Position numbers and translations under genes: made by a program
Notes under the pieces: model-generated
The model's input: the letters and a program-made list of their open reading frames with translations, nothing else
What the model was told of the DNA's origin: nothing
Databases searched by the model: none
Source of the DNA: Levilactobacillus hammesii DSM 16381
GTDB lineage: Bacteria; Bacillota; Bacilli; Lactobacillales; Lactobacillaceae
Reading direction: 5' to 3'
Assembly (NCBI RefSeq): GCF_001434395.1
Contig: NZ_AZFS01000060.1
Span: forward strand, 161,724 to 225,723
Length of the DNA: 64,000 bases
Shown: positions 17,522 to 26,262 of the stretch, piece by piece
Layout of the letters: each line of letters opens with the position of its first letter
How positions within the stretch are numbered: position 1 is the stretch's first letter

Positions 17522-18505
17522 ATGCAACATACTAAGAAGAAACATATATTTAGGAATGCTATTTTAATTATAATTTTGATTTTTATTGTTGCTGGTGTAG
17601 CTTATGGAATGGAAAGTTATCGTAACATTGAGTCTACTGTGAACAGGTCCTTTAAAGCCTCTGGTGTTAACAAACAGCGTAATGTGAGTCAACAAATTAA
17701 AAGAAAAAAGCCAATCTCTATTCTTCTTTTAGGGACTGACACAGGAGCACTCAACCGGACTTATAAAGGGCGAACAGACAGTATGATGATTGTGACATTA
17801 AACCCTGATAAAAATAAAACAACGGTCACAAGTATTCCTCGTGATACAGCCGTAGCAATTCCTGGATTCGAGAATCGTGCGCCGTCAAAGATTAATGCAG
17901 CGTATGCTTGGGGGAGTTCTAAAACAACGATTAAGACTGTTCAGAAGATGTTAAATATTCCAATTGACTTTTATGCATTGATTAATATGGGTGGAATGAA
18001 GAAAGTCATCAATGAAGTCAATGGTATCGAAGTTGTACCGACATTATCTTTTAAGTATGAGGGATATACATTTAAGAAGGGAGCTAAGACCCATATGGAT
18101 GGGGCAGAGGCTCTAGCTTATTCACGTATGCGGTATGATGATCCCAACAACGACTATGGACGGCAAACGCGGCAGCGATCTGTTTTGGTGGCTTTAGTAA
18201 AGAAGAGTGGTTCAATTTCAACGCTTCTAAATCGATCATTTTTAAACTCTTTGTCGAGTCAAGTTCAAACTGACTTGAACTTTAATAATTTAACGGAGTT
18301 GGCTAAGGATTACCGCTCCTCTGATAAGATAGTCAAAGAGACTCATCTTCAGGGGCATGGCAAGGAAATGAATGGTCAGGATATGGAAATGATGCATAAA
18401 AAAGAACTGCAACGTGTCACAAATCATATTCGAGATGGGTTGGGCCTTCCGTATAAGTCAACAGGATCAGCAGCCGTTTTTAGTAATACAAGTAACTTTC
18501 CTTGA
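17522..18505 (+). CDS. LytR-CpsA-Psr (LCP) family ligase, copy 2
   Basis: The closing gene of the EPS run, 327 residues, with a basic start, one membrane segment (about 11-30) and an LCP domain with LGTDTGAL, GRTDSMM and TSIPRDTA. It probably attaches the EPS to peptidoglycan. It is a close paralogue of copy 1: long blocks such as SKINAAYA, PIDFYA, GYTFKKG, DYGRQTRQR and ELQRVTN are shared. It differs in being AT-rich like the EPS genes and in lacking the Thr/Ser/Gly tail. GAGTGGAGG precedes the ATG. Confidence 0.93.
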   Translation: MQHTKKKHIFRNAILIIILIFIVAGVAYGMESYRNIESTVNRSFKASGVNKQRNVSQQIKRKKPISILLLGTDTGALNRTYKGRTDSMMIVTLNPDKNKTTVTSIPRDTAVAIPGFENRAPSKINAAYAWGSSKTTIKTVQKMLNIPIDFYALINMGGMKKVINEVNGIEVVPTLSFKYEGYTFKKGAKTHMDGAEALAYSRMRYDDPNNDYGRQTRQRSVLVALVKKSGSISTLLNRSFLNSLSSQVQTDLNFNNLTELAKDYRSSDKIVKETHLQGHGKEMNGQDMEMMHKKELQRVTNHIRDGLGLPYKSTGSAAVFSNTSNFP

Positions 18506-18691
18506 TTAGCTTATTCTTTCCTAAGATTAATGATGGGCATTTATTTTTGTCTTGTTTTGAATGTTGTCAAAAATTAATATTTCCATGTAAATATAGATTG
18601 TGGAGCATATCATAGGTACCATTATAATTGAATTAAATACCTGTCAAATGACGGGGCTATAGATTTGAACATACAAAGTTTTGAGGTTATG

Positions 18692-18747
18692 AAACATCTG
18701 TTGTTGGTAATCAAGTTGCTTGATTACCAACAACAGATGTTTTTTTA
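18692..18747. terminator. Very long terminator hairpin
   Basis: A perfect 24-bp stem (18692-18715 with 18719-18742) with a 3-base loop. It is bounded by AAA and TTTTTTT, so it is an efficient stop on the plus strand. Confidence 0.8.
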
Positions 18748-19115
18748 TTCTTTAAAAAATTATCATAAGTACATTCGTGTTACTAGCGTAGTGCAGTTGT
18801 CTACACCTTTAACATTGATAATGAACCACAATAGGCATACGAATTGCTACAAAACTCGGAAGTGTTGTTAAACATTAGGACGTTACGTGACTCATAACAG
18901 TATTAAACAGAAGACGCAGCTACTTAGCAGAAATTGAAAGTTTTCTAGATACTCTAAGGAATAGTTGAGATTCTATCTATAGCATCTTGATTTATAAATA
19001 CTTGAGTAGATCGATGAAGGGCATCAAAGGCAAAAGTAAAGTCGTCGAACAGACTAAGTTGCGGTTCTGGCGGCTTTAGTAGGTTTAGATTAAGGATTCA
19101 TCTTGCCTTTGATCT

Positions 19116-19150
19116 AAAAGAGTTGCGTAATCACACTGTGATTACGCAAC
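19116..19150 (-). terminator. Terminator of the beta-helix gene
   Basis: A perfect inverted repeat of 14-base arms (19122-19135 with 19137-19150) lies 28 bases past the stop codon. The T tract on the minus strand is short (TCTTTT). Confidence 0.6.
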
Positions 19151-19177
19151 ATCAGAAGTACATTACAAATAATGATT

Positions 19178-20410
19178 TTATACGTGGCGATGGATAACTT
19201 TGTTGTTAGAAATTTTAGTTGTAGTCGAATTTATTGGGAAATTTTCTTTGACGAAAGGAACCTTTGCATTTTTATTTACTACGTTGTTCCCAGTAATATT
19301 AACGTTTAACATGGGATTTTTTGGATTGGCGTTGTTAAGAAAAATATATTCTTTGTTTGGATTGATATTGATGAAGGAATTACTTTTAATATTTAAATTT
19401 TTCATTTTATAGTTAGCTAAAAGATTACTAAGACAGATATAATTGCCAGTTCGTATAACCTGATGGTTGACAAAATTGTTATTTTCAATCCAGAGATTAG
19501 AGACATCGATGAATCGAATAGTGGCATTATCTTTTTGCATCAATGGTTTAGGATCAGTGACAGTGTTATGAGTGAAGTGAATATCGTGAATGATTCCGGC
19601 TTTGCCCTTATTAAAAATAGCATGTTCACCAATGGGATTTGGTGCATATGAGATGATTTTTCCAGAGTTACTGTAAATTGGTAAAAAAATATTATGACTG
19701 ACTCTTACGTTGTAAGTTGGTAAATTGTCATAATGATCTCCGGAATTTCGGTAGGACATAGCATTAGGATTAGAATAATCGATTTGTATGGCTTCTTTAA
19801 AGTCTTGAGTCGATGTTCCGTTGAAACCTGTAAAGCTCGAATTTTTAATGTTGATATTGCGGCTTCCATCTAGATCAATATAGTGACCAGTAGGTGCTTC
19901 TGCATTGTAAAAAGAGCATTTATCAAATGTTACATTTGATGCGTGGTGCACACTTTGAGTGAAAAAGCTTTGTTTTGATAAAGCATTGTCTCCTTGGAAG
20001 GTAGCTCCTTCCCATTTGACATCTTTAATTCCACCATTGTACCCAGCTTTAGGGCTTGGATAGACAAAGCACAGCATGTGACCAGAAGTAATTCGGAAGA
20101 TAGCGCCTTTGTCGAATTCAAAAGTAATATTCGAGTGTAGTTTAATAGCACCGGAGTCAAATAGATAAGTTCCTTTAGGAACGTGAATGGTCAAGTCGCC
20201 ATCAGAATGTTGGTTTATAATGTTTTGTAAAGCAATATTATTAGCAGTTTTATTGTCACCCGTCATACCTTGGTCCTGAACGTTTATCGTTGTATCGGCC
20301 TGAGCCACAATTTGGTTTGATCGCGATACTAACGGTGAACCATTGATCCCCAAAATGATTGTTCCCACAGCAACTGCGAAAAATAATTTGAAACTTCCCC
20401 AAAAGTTCAA
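19178..20410 (-). CDS. Secreted right-handed beta-helix protein (pectate-lyase/GH28-like fold)
   Basis: A 410-residue exported protein. It has a hydrophobic signal (about 8-22) with a likely cleavage after VAQA (residue 38). The mature part starts with DQGMTGDNKTANNIALQNII, the usual opening of pectin-lyase-fold proteins, then IHVPKGTYLF. Many repeated short NITF/NVTF/NINIKNS/NNNF strands follow, diagnostic of beta-helix coils. Such proteins cleave or bind acidic polysaccharides; the substrate and activity here are unknown. The start is TTG with GGAGGGG upstream. Its place beside the EPS cluster suggests EPS trimming or processing, which is inference. Confidence 0.75.
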   Translation of the reverse strand: MNFWGSFKLFFAVAVGTIILGINGSPLVSRSNQIVAQADTTINVQDQGMTGDNKTANNIALQNIINQHSDGDLTIHVPKGTYLFDSGAIKLHSNITFEFDKGAIFRITSGHMLCFVYPSPKAGYNGGIKDVKWEGATFQGDNALSKQSFFTQSVHHASNVTFDKCSFYNAEAPTGHYIDLDGSRNINIKNSSFTGFNGTSTQDFKEAIQIDYSNPNAMSYRNSGDHYDNLPTYNVRVSHNIFLPIYSNSGKIISYAPNPIGEHAIFNKGKAGIIHDIHFTHNTVTDPKPLMQKDNATIRFIDVSNLWIENNNFVNHQVIRTGNYICLSNLLANYKMKNLNIKSNSFININPNKEYIFLNNANPKNPMLNVNITGNNVVNKNAKVPFVKENFPINSTTTKISNNKVIHRHV

Positions 20411-20571
20411 AAAATCCCCTCCAATTTCAAAGCTCTAACAGTTACATTATTGTGAATATGAGAAAATCAGCTTCTCGTAATAATTATCGCATGAACAGTC
20501 AATTTTTACTATTAAATAGCTCTTCACTTTGTTCATAAGTTAAGTTGGTAAATTTAGGAGATAAGTAGTGT

Positions 20572-20620
20572 AAAAGCCCATGAAAAGCCAAGACTACCGG
20601 CTTTTTCATGGGCTTTTAGC
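20572..20620 (-). terminator. Terminator of the secreted phosphatase gene
   Basis: Near-perfect 18-bp stem (20572-20589 with 20600-20618, one bulged T). The minus-strand transcript ends in the stem's own TTTT after passing the stop at 20628. Confidence 0.75.
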
Positions 20621-20627
20621 GCGTTAT

Positions 20628-22034
20628 TTATTTATGATGGTCAGTCGTATGTGTCGTGATCTTAACTACATAAGCCTTCAAAATCCAAGCCTTATGACCA
20701 GCATGATCTTTGACCTTGTAGTAAGTGTAAGTTTTACTCTTAATCTTAATACGTTCAACGTTAGTCAACTTCCAAGTTGTCCGCTTATATTTCTTGTTCG
20801 TGTGGCCCAGAAGTTTTTGCAGGTGAGCGTCCTTAAACCACTTCTTGTTGCTCTTCAGGTGGTAGACATACTTCGTGTTAAGCTTCTTACTTGAAGTAAT
20901 CTTACCCTTGACCTTCTTGGCTTTGTGAGGGGCCTTGTCAGGCTTTGCCGCTGGGACGGCAGTGTCCGCCGCATGACCGACAGTTGGCTTATTAGTTGGT
21001 TTTGCAGCCTCAGACGTTGGTTTCGTCGTAGGGGCTGGAACTGGCGCTGGCTTAGCAGGTGCCGGTACAGGGTTAGTTGGCGCCGGTGCTGGCGTTGGCG
21101 CAACCTGATCATTTTCCTGGTAAGGCAGGTTCAACCCATCAGCGGAGACTAAGTACATGGCGCGCATCTTTTCCTGTTGTGGACGGGAGAAACCGATGAC
21201 GTTGGTGATGTAGCGATCCATCGTCGTGTAGCGCGTCTTGATTTCGCGGAAGTATTCCTTGAGCCAGCTGAGCTTAACCGTTCGACCCGTTTGAGCCGAC
21301 TGCATGAAGTCATTGGTGATGGTCTTTTCATCCATACCCAGGATCGTCATGATCAGAACCGTCGCGATACCAGTTCGGTCCTTACCTGAGGAGCAGTGGT
21401 ATAACGTAGCAAAGTTATTTTGCAGAAGCATGTTTAAGAAGCGGTTGTAGCCCTGGATAGCGGATTGGCCGAATTCCAATTGTTGAACGTAGAAGCCACC
21501 GTCACCGGAAAATTCTTCGCTCAACGCAATACTGTCGGTGTAGGCTTTTTCACCCAGGATAGAAATGCTGGTGTTGTCTACGCCAGCGATGTGTTGATCG
21601 GGAAGACCACTGATCTGGCCATCCGTTCGGAAGTCAACAATAGAAGTTACGTGGCGATCAGCAGAAAGAATCCGCTTGTCATTATTGTTAATCTTATTTA
21701 AGTTGTCAGAACGAATTAAACGGTTCTTTTTAATCTGCCATTTACCATCCGCGGTTTTGTAGCCGCCGATGTCACGGGTGTTTTTAGTTCCCGCTAGTTT
21801 GATCAGCGTATCGTTAACGTTACCATAAAGGGCAACGGGATCAGTGGGTTCTTCTGTGACGTGTGGTTGATCGGTCGTGCTATTGCTAGTCTGGTTTCCC
21901 GTGGTGGTCGTTTCGGTCGTCACTGGTGTTTGTGCGGTCGCAGTGGCTGCTGATGCGCTGGGCACACCCACACTCATTAGTGATAGAACGACGCCGGCGA
22001 GGCTTAATGATTTGACAATAGTTGATCGGTGCAT
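20628..22034 (-). CDS. Secreted tyrosine/lipid phosphatase with C-terminal SH3-like anchoring region
   Basis: A 468-residue exported enzyme of the Y_phosphatase3 family (as Listeria LipA). It has a signal peptide cleaved near ASA-A (27-30) and a Thr/Ser-rich spacer. The phosphatase domain has TRDIGGY (86-92), IVDFRTDGQ (132-140) and the P-loop HCSSGKDRTG (C214-x5-R220). A Pro/Ala/Thr-rich linker (about 313-375) follows, then a basic tail with KYVYHLKSNKKW and YTYYKVKDHAGHKAWI, resembling GW/SH3-type wall-binding modules. It acts outside the cell, probably held at the wall. The substrate (phosphoprotein, phosphoinositide or other) is unknown. TAGGAGG precedes the ATG. Confidence 0.87.
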   Translation of the reverse strand: MHRSTIVKSLSLAGVVLSLMSVGVPSASAATATAQTPVTTETTTTGNQTSNSTTDQPHVTEEPTDPVALYGNVNDTLIKLAGTKNTRDIGGYKTADGKWQIKKNRLIRSDNLNKINNNDKRILSADRHVTSIVDFRTDGQISGLPDQHIAGVDNTSISILGEKAYTDSIALSEEFSGDGGFYVQQLEFGQSAIQGYNRFLNMLLQNNFATLYHCSSGKDRTGIATVLIMTILGMDEKTITNDFMQSAQTGRTVKLSWLKEYFREIKTRYTTMDRYITNVIGFSRPQQEKMRAMYLVSADGLNLPYQENDQVAPTPAPAPTNPVPAPAKPAPVPAPTTKPTSEAAKPTNKPTVGHAADTAVPAAKPDKAPHKAKKVKGKITSSKKLNTKYVYHLKSNKKWFKDAHLQKLLGHTNKKYKRTTWKLTNVERIKIKSKTYTYYKVKDHAGHKAWILKAYVVKITTHTTDHHK

Positions 22035-22079
22035 GTATGTGATTCCTCCTAATTGGGTCAGTAAATTTAAGACATAAAC

Positions 22080-22297
22080 TAGCGTAACAGGAGAATGTAG
22101 TGGGGATGTAGATTTTTTGTATTAATTTTGTAAAGCTGCAAAAAGATGGTAATACAATTATATTTTTGAGCGCGGTATCATGTACGTGACGAGGGGGATA
22201 CGCGTGATTTTACATCAATGAGTTACTTATGATAAATATTGATAGCTACAGCTTATCGTGATCTTGAACGGGAGTCGCGCAGCTTACAACCGACCAT
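22080..22297. other. Gene-free stretch upstream of the phosphatase gene
   Basis: About 220 bases before the next terminator, AT-rich near the phosphatase start. On the minus strand TTTACA and TACATC about 18 bases apart could be its promoter, but this is weak. No other feature is seen. Confidence 0.3.
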
Positions 22298-22348
22298 AAA
22301 AAAGATGTCACCGCCTGGCAAAAATTGACCGTTGTCAGCGATGACACC
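22298..22348 (-). terminator. Terminator of the D-2-hydroxyacid dehydrogenase gene
   Basis: A 12-bp stem with several G-U pairs on the minus strand (22348-22337 with 22315-22304), followed by TTTTTT. Confidence 0.7.
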
Positions 22349-22377
22349 CTTTATTTTAAAGTTAACGTTTAGACTGT

Positions 22378-23325
22378 TTAGTAGCCCAAAGACACATCCG
22401 TCAAATTAACCGGTAAGCTCCCATCATTCAACCAGGCTGACAGGTTCTTCTCAAAGATCCCCAGAATGGGCTTGGTGTTTTCCTTAGCGAAACCGGTCTC
22501 GTGTGGCGTGACCAGGACATTTGGATAATCCCACAGCCGTGAGTTCTTGTCCAGTGGTTCTTCCTCGAAGACATCTAAAGCCGCGTGGAGCACGTTTTGA
22601 TAGAGGAGGGCGTTCATCAAGGCTTGTTGATCGACCGACTTGCCACGTCCAACATTGACGAAAACGTTGAGCCCATCCAGCTGCTTAAAGAAGGTTTCAT
22701 CGAAGTAGTGGACGGTGGTACTGGTGGCAGGCATCGCGTTGATAACAATGTCTGCGTTTTTCAGTAACTCGTAGTCGTTGTCTAGGCTAACGGCTGTCTC
22801 AAAGCCGTCCACTGGATGGCCCGAGCGGTTCACACCGGCTGGACGATTGCCGAAGCCATTCAGTAATTTGGCAATGCTTTGACCAATACTGCCAGTCCCG
22901 TAAATGACGACTCTTTGGCTAGCCAGCAGGCTCAGGTCATCCCGAGCAGGTTGTTGCCAAAAGTGGCCGGCTTGATTCTTCACGGCTTCATTGAAGCCCC
23001 GAACAAAGTAAAGCAAGTAGCCTAACGTTGATTCCGCAATTGCCGGTGAATAAACGCCGCTGGCATTCGTTACCTGCACATCGTGGGCTTTAATCCAGTC
23101 CAAGGGTAGGTAATCGATGCCCGCACTGACCGTTTGAATCCACTTGACGTGATTGTTGGGCGCCATCAATGCGGCTGGACCCACTTCCTTATCCCAACCA
23201 AAGATGATGGTAATGGGGGACTGACTTTCCCAGTCTGCCGCATCCACAATCTCTACGCCGGTCTGTTCCAGCTGGGTCCGTTGTTCTGCTGCCAATGGTT
23301 GTAGGGCAAGTACGCGTTCTGTCAT
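22378..23325 (-). CDS. D-isomer-specific 2-hydroxyacid dehydrogenase
   Basis: A cytoplasmic NAD(P)-dependent oxidoreductase of 315 residues that reduces 2-ketoacids to D-2-hydroxyacids or the reverse. The Rossmann motif GTGSIGQS, the catalytic-arginine segment VNVGRGKSVD, the glutamate in DVFEEEPLD and the histidine in TPHETG are all present. The closest family flavour is the glyoxylate/hydroxypyruvate reductase-like branch, not the fermentative D-lactate dehydrogenase. The start at 23325 is chosen because ATGAGGAGG lies 9 bases upstream; an in-frame ATG at 23343 overlaps that site. It is a single-gene unit, and its substrate is not decidable. Confidence 0.9.
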   Translation of the reverse strand: MTERVLALQPLAAEQRTQLEQTGVEIVDAADWESQSPITIIFGWDKEVGPAALMAPNNHVKWIQTVSAGIDYLPLDWIKAHDVQVTNASGVYSPAIAESTLGYLLYFVRGFNEAVKNQAGHFWQQPARDDLSLLASQRVVIYGTGSIGQSIAKLLNGFGNRPAGVNRSGHPVDGFETAVSLDNDYELLKNADIVINAMPATSTTVHYFDETFFKQLDGLNVFVNVGRGKSVDQQALMNALLYQNVLHAALDVFEEEPLDKNSRLWDYPNVLVTPHETGFAKENTKPILGIFEKNLSAWLNDGSLPVNLTDVSLGY

Positions 23326-23397
23326 GATGAAAAACCTCCTCATACCTATTACTTATCTATATTTTATCACGACTTTGTGCATTTTATCCGAGAAATT

Positions 23398-23411
23398 TGT
23401 AAGCGTATGCA
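23398..23411 (+). promoter_or_regulatory. Candidate CcpA cre box upstream of cydA
   Basis: TGTAAGCGTATGCA preceded by T fits the relaxed cre consensus WTGNAANCGNWNNCW. It lies about 130 bases upstream of the cydA -35, so it would suit catabolite control of respiration. Confidence 0.5.
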
Positions 23412-23525
23412 TTAATTTTAATTAAATTTAGCACACTTTTTTCAATGTGTTACGAAAATCAGCGAACATTTTTCACATAAATTTCGAATATAATCCATTA
23501 TCTTTGGGATATTGAGGCCCAGGCA

Positions 23526-23554
23526 TTGAAAACTGACTTATCACTCGATATAAT
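23526..23554 (+). promoter_or_regulatory. cydA promoter
   Basis: TTGAAA (23526-23531), 17-base spacer, TATAAT (23549-23554), an almost consensus promoter. Confidence 0.85.
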
Positions 23555-23610
23555 GAACACAAGACAGCAATTATTTATTTACACTAATAACGTTTGGGGA
23601 GGTTAGAAAA

Positions 23611-25065
23611 ATGCTAAATCTTGGTCTGGATATCCTGGGCCTAGCGCGGTTCCAATTTGGAATGACCACTGTCTTTCACTTCTTCTTCGTTCCATTTTCA
23701 ATCGGGTTAGCCTTTGTGGTGGCGGTCATGGAAACCATGTACGCCATCAAGGGTGATGAGGATTACAAAAAGATGGCGCAGTTCTGGGGCAAAATGTTCC
23801 TCTACAGCTTCGCCGTCGGTGTGGTTACTGGTATTATTCAAGAATTCCAATTTGGGATGAACTGGTCCGAATACTCTCGGTTCATGGGAGACATCTTCGG
23901 CGCACCACTGGCCATCGAAGCCTTGGCCGCATTCTTCTTGGAATCAACGTTTATCGGAATGTGGATGTTCACTTGGGATCGTTTCAACAAGTGGGTTCAC
24001 ACACTCTTTATTTGGCTCGTTATGTTCGGGTCTTCACTATCTGCCTTATGGATTCTGGCAGCGAACAGTTTCATGCAAAATCCTTTGGGGTACATCATTA
24101 ATCAAAAGACCGGTCATGTTCAAATGGTCAGTTTTGGTAAAGTGGTGGGGAATCCCCAGCTGTGGAATGAATTTCCACATGTTATTTTCGGGGCTTTTGT
24201 AACCGCTGCCTTCGTGATCGCCGGCTGCTCTGCTTGGCGGTTACTGAAGAAGGATCACGTTGGTTTTTACCGCAAGTCACTGAACGTTGCCTTGGTTATC
24301 GGGTTGATCTTCTCCCTGGGTTCCATTGCCAGTGGGGACTTACAGACGCGTTACCTGATTAACAACCAACCTATGAAATTTGCCGCTATGGAAGGGCTCT
24401 ACAAGAACTCCACCAACAAAGGTGAATGGGCTGCTGTTTCCGGGTTTGATACCAAGCAACACAAGACGACTTGGTCCGTGGATGTTCCCTATGTCTTGAA
24501 CCTCCTGAGTTATCATAAGACGACGGGGACCGTTAAAGGCATGAATCAGGTTAATAAAGATATGCACGCGAAATACGATAAGAAGTTCGGTAGTGACATG
24601 AACTACTACGTCCCAACAAAGACGCTGTTCTGGAGCTTCCGAATCATGGCAGGTGCTGGGGCCCTGTTCGCTTTACTCGCTATAGTGGGCTTAATCTTTA
24701 ACCGCAAGCGTTCGCAATTGATTATGAAGCAACGGTGGTTCCTCTACATTTTAGGCCTCTGCCTATGGCTACCATTCGTTGTGAACACCGCCGGTTGGTT
24801 TGTCACTGAATTTGGGCGTTACCCTTGGATTGTCTATGGCCTGTTGACCATCGCGGATGCCGTATCGCCAAATGTTTCCGTGGCCTCGTTGCTGACGACC
24901 AATATCGTTTACTTCGCGATGTTTGCCATCATGGGTCTCGTTATGATTATCCTTTGTCACCGGACGTTAAAGGCTGGTCCGGACGTCGAGAACACTGACG
25001 GCTATTCAGCTGGCGATACGAAAGAGTTAGATCCTTACTCGAAGGGGGCGTTCAACCATGACTAG
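23611..25065 (+). CDS. cydA: Cytochrome bd quinol oxidase subunit I
   Basis: The haem-bearing subunit of the bd-type terminal oxidase, which oxidises (mena)quinol and reduces oxygen to water at the membrane. The 484-residue protein has about nine membrane helices. Family landmarks include ARFQFGMTTVFHFFFVP with the conserved haem-b595 histidine (H23), EFQFGMNWSEYSRFMGDIFG, and GRYPWIVYG near the end. The quinol loop is of the short type usual in Firmicutes. GGGGAGG precedes the ATG. Lactobacilli generally lack complete haem synthesis, so activity would depend on external haem (known for the group, not shown here). Confidence 0.97.
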   Translation: MLNLGLDILGLARFQFGMTTVFHFFFVPFSIGLAFVVAVMETMYAIKGDEDYKKMAQFWGKMFLYSFAVGVVTGIIQEFQFGMNWSEYSRFMGDIFGAPLAIEALAAFFLESTFIGMWMFTWDRFNKWVHTLFIWLVMFGSSLSALWILAANSFMQNPLGYIINQKTGHVQMVSFGKVVGNPQLWNEFPHVIFGAFVTAAFVIAGCSAWRLLKKDHVGFYRKSLNVALVIGLIFSLGSIASGDLQTRYLINNQPMKFAAMEGLYKNSTNKGEWAAVSGFDTKQHKTTWSVDVPYVLNLLSYHKTTGTVKGMNQVNKDMHAKYDKKFGSDMNYYVPTKTLFWSFRIMAGAGALFALLAIVGLIFNRKRSQLIMKQRWFLYILGLCLWLPFVVNTAGWFVTEFGRYPWIVYGLLTIADAVSPNVSVASLLTTNIVYFAMFAIMGLVMIILCHRTLKAGPDVENTDGYSAGDTKELDPYSKGAFNHD

Positions 25066-26068
25066 CCTACAATTCCTATGGTTTATTCTCATTGGCGTGT
25101 TGTTTAGTGGTTTCTTCTTCCTTGAAGGGTTCGACTTCGGTGTCGGGATGTTGGTGAAGAGTTTCGCCAAGACCAGTGACGAACGGGATGTGGTCATTAA
25201 GACCATTGGCCCACACTGGGACGGTAACGAAGTCTGGCTGATCACTGCTGGTGGGGCGATGTTCGCGTCCTTCCCAATGTGGTACGCTACCTTATTCTCC
25301 GGCTTTTACTTGGTTTTATTCCTGATCTTAGCGGCGCTGATTTTCCGGGGGGTCTCCTTCGAATTTCGGGCCAATATGAAAACCGATACTTGGCGTAACT
25401 TCTGGGAATGGGCCTCAACCATCGGTAGTTTCTGTGCGGCATTCCTCTTCGGGATGTTATTTACCGCGATGATTGCTGGGATGCCCATTGATAAAAACGG
25501 TGATATGACCGCGCATTTCGGTGATTACGTCAATCTCTTCTCCGTGGTAGGTGGGGTCGCTGTGACGGTTCTCTGCCTGGTCCATGGGTTGAACTTCATT
25601 CGTTTGAAGACGACTGGGGAATTGCGTGAACGGGCGTTGTCCTGGAATAAGATTCTTTATCCGGTGTTGTTTGCCGGTGAAGTGGTTTTCGCCATTCTCC
25701 TGTTCTTCTCTACCGACTTCTTTGATAAGAAGCCAATGACCACAACGGCAATTGTGGTTGCTCTGGTTATCTTCACCGTCTTGGCCTACTGGGGTGTATT
25801 AGGAAATCATGAATGGTTATCCTTTATCGGTAGTGGCCTGTCCTTAATCAGTGTGGTGGTCTTGATTTTCAATGGGTTATTCCCACGGGTTATGATTGCG
25901 AATAATCCCGCCAACTCGTTGCTGATTAAGAATTCTTCCAACTCGCCTTACACGCTGCACTTGATGACGATTCTCACGTTTACGATTTTACCAATCGTGT
26001 TAATCTACTTCATCTGGAGCTACTGGGTTTTCTACAAGCGACTGGCTTCACCCAAGCAAAATGCTTAG
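25058..26068 (+). CDS. cydB: Cytochrome bd quinol oxidase subunit II
   Basis: The 336-residue partner of CydA, with about eight to nine membrane helices. The N-terminus WFILIGVLFSGFFFLEGFDF contains the conserved FxLEGFDFG of CydB, and IGPHWDGNEVWL follows at about residue 50. The start overlaps the end of cydA by 8 bases, so translation is coupled. A terminator with a TTCG loop lies 20 bases after the stop, so cydAB can be transcribed apart from cydDC. Confidence 0.97.
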   Translation: MTSLQFLWFILIGVLFSGFFFLEGFDFGVGMLVKSFAKTSDERDVVIKTIGPHWDGNEVWLITAGGAMFASFPMWYATLFSGFYLVLFLILAALIFRGVSFEFRANMKTDTWRNFWEWASTIGSFCAAFLFGMLFTAMIAGMPIDKNGDMTAHFGDYVNLFSVVGGVAVTVLCLVHGLNFIRLKTTGELRERALSWNKILYPVLFAGEVVFAILLFFSTDFFDKKPMTTTAIVVALVIFTVLAYWGVLGNHEWLSFIGSGLSLISVVVLIFNGLFPRVMIANNPANSLLIKNSSNSPYTLHLMTILTFTILPIVLIYFIWSYWVFYKRLASPKQNA

Positions 26069-26087
26069 TTAACTGAAATCAAATCGG

Positions 26088-26116
26088 GGATGTCGTCTTC
26101 GGACGGCGTCCTTTTT
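26088..26116 (+). terminator. Terminator after cydB
   Basis: A 10-bp stem (26088-26097 with 26102-26111, two G-U pairs), a TTCG tetraloop and TTTTT. Confidence 0.8.
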
Positions 26117-26262
26117 GATTGGCCTTACGTGCTTTTTCGATACTATCATGCAACATCTTCGGTAAGCGATGGTGAGGGTCAAATCGGGGATGTAAGCGCT
26201 CGAAAAATAACGATGAAAGCTGTATCATAGCAATAAGACTTACTTGTTGAGGGGGCGTTATT

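Larger units (their letters stand above)
18506..19177. other. Gene-free AT-rich stretch downstream of the EPS genes
   Basis: About 670 bases without a credible gene. It holds a 7-bp hairpin (CCTGTCA with TGACGGG, about 18640-18656), the long terminator at 18692-18742 and the minus-strand terminator at 19122-19150. A promoter-like pair, TTGTGG (18598) and TATAAT (18623) with 19 bases between, precedes the first hairpin. At about 19020-19120 one frame reads FSRFRLRIHLAF, loosely like the end of an ISL3-type transposase. This could be a decayed insertion sequence, but the evidence is weak. Confidence 0.4.

Noticed and set aside
18665..18871. Short plus-strand frame past the EPS genes
   Set aside because: It spans the 24-bp terminator hairpin and has no binding site.
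19020..19120. Firm call of an ISL3 transposase remnant
   Set aside because: Only about a dozen residues look similar, with no terminal repeats and no flanking duplication.
23440..23500. Rex-type operator upstream of cydA
   Set aside because: Partial TGTG and TTCACA pieces are present, but not spaced as the TTGTGAA-N4-TTCACAA palindrome.
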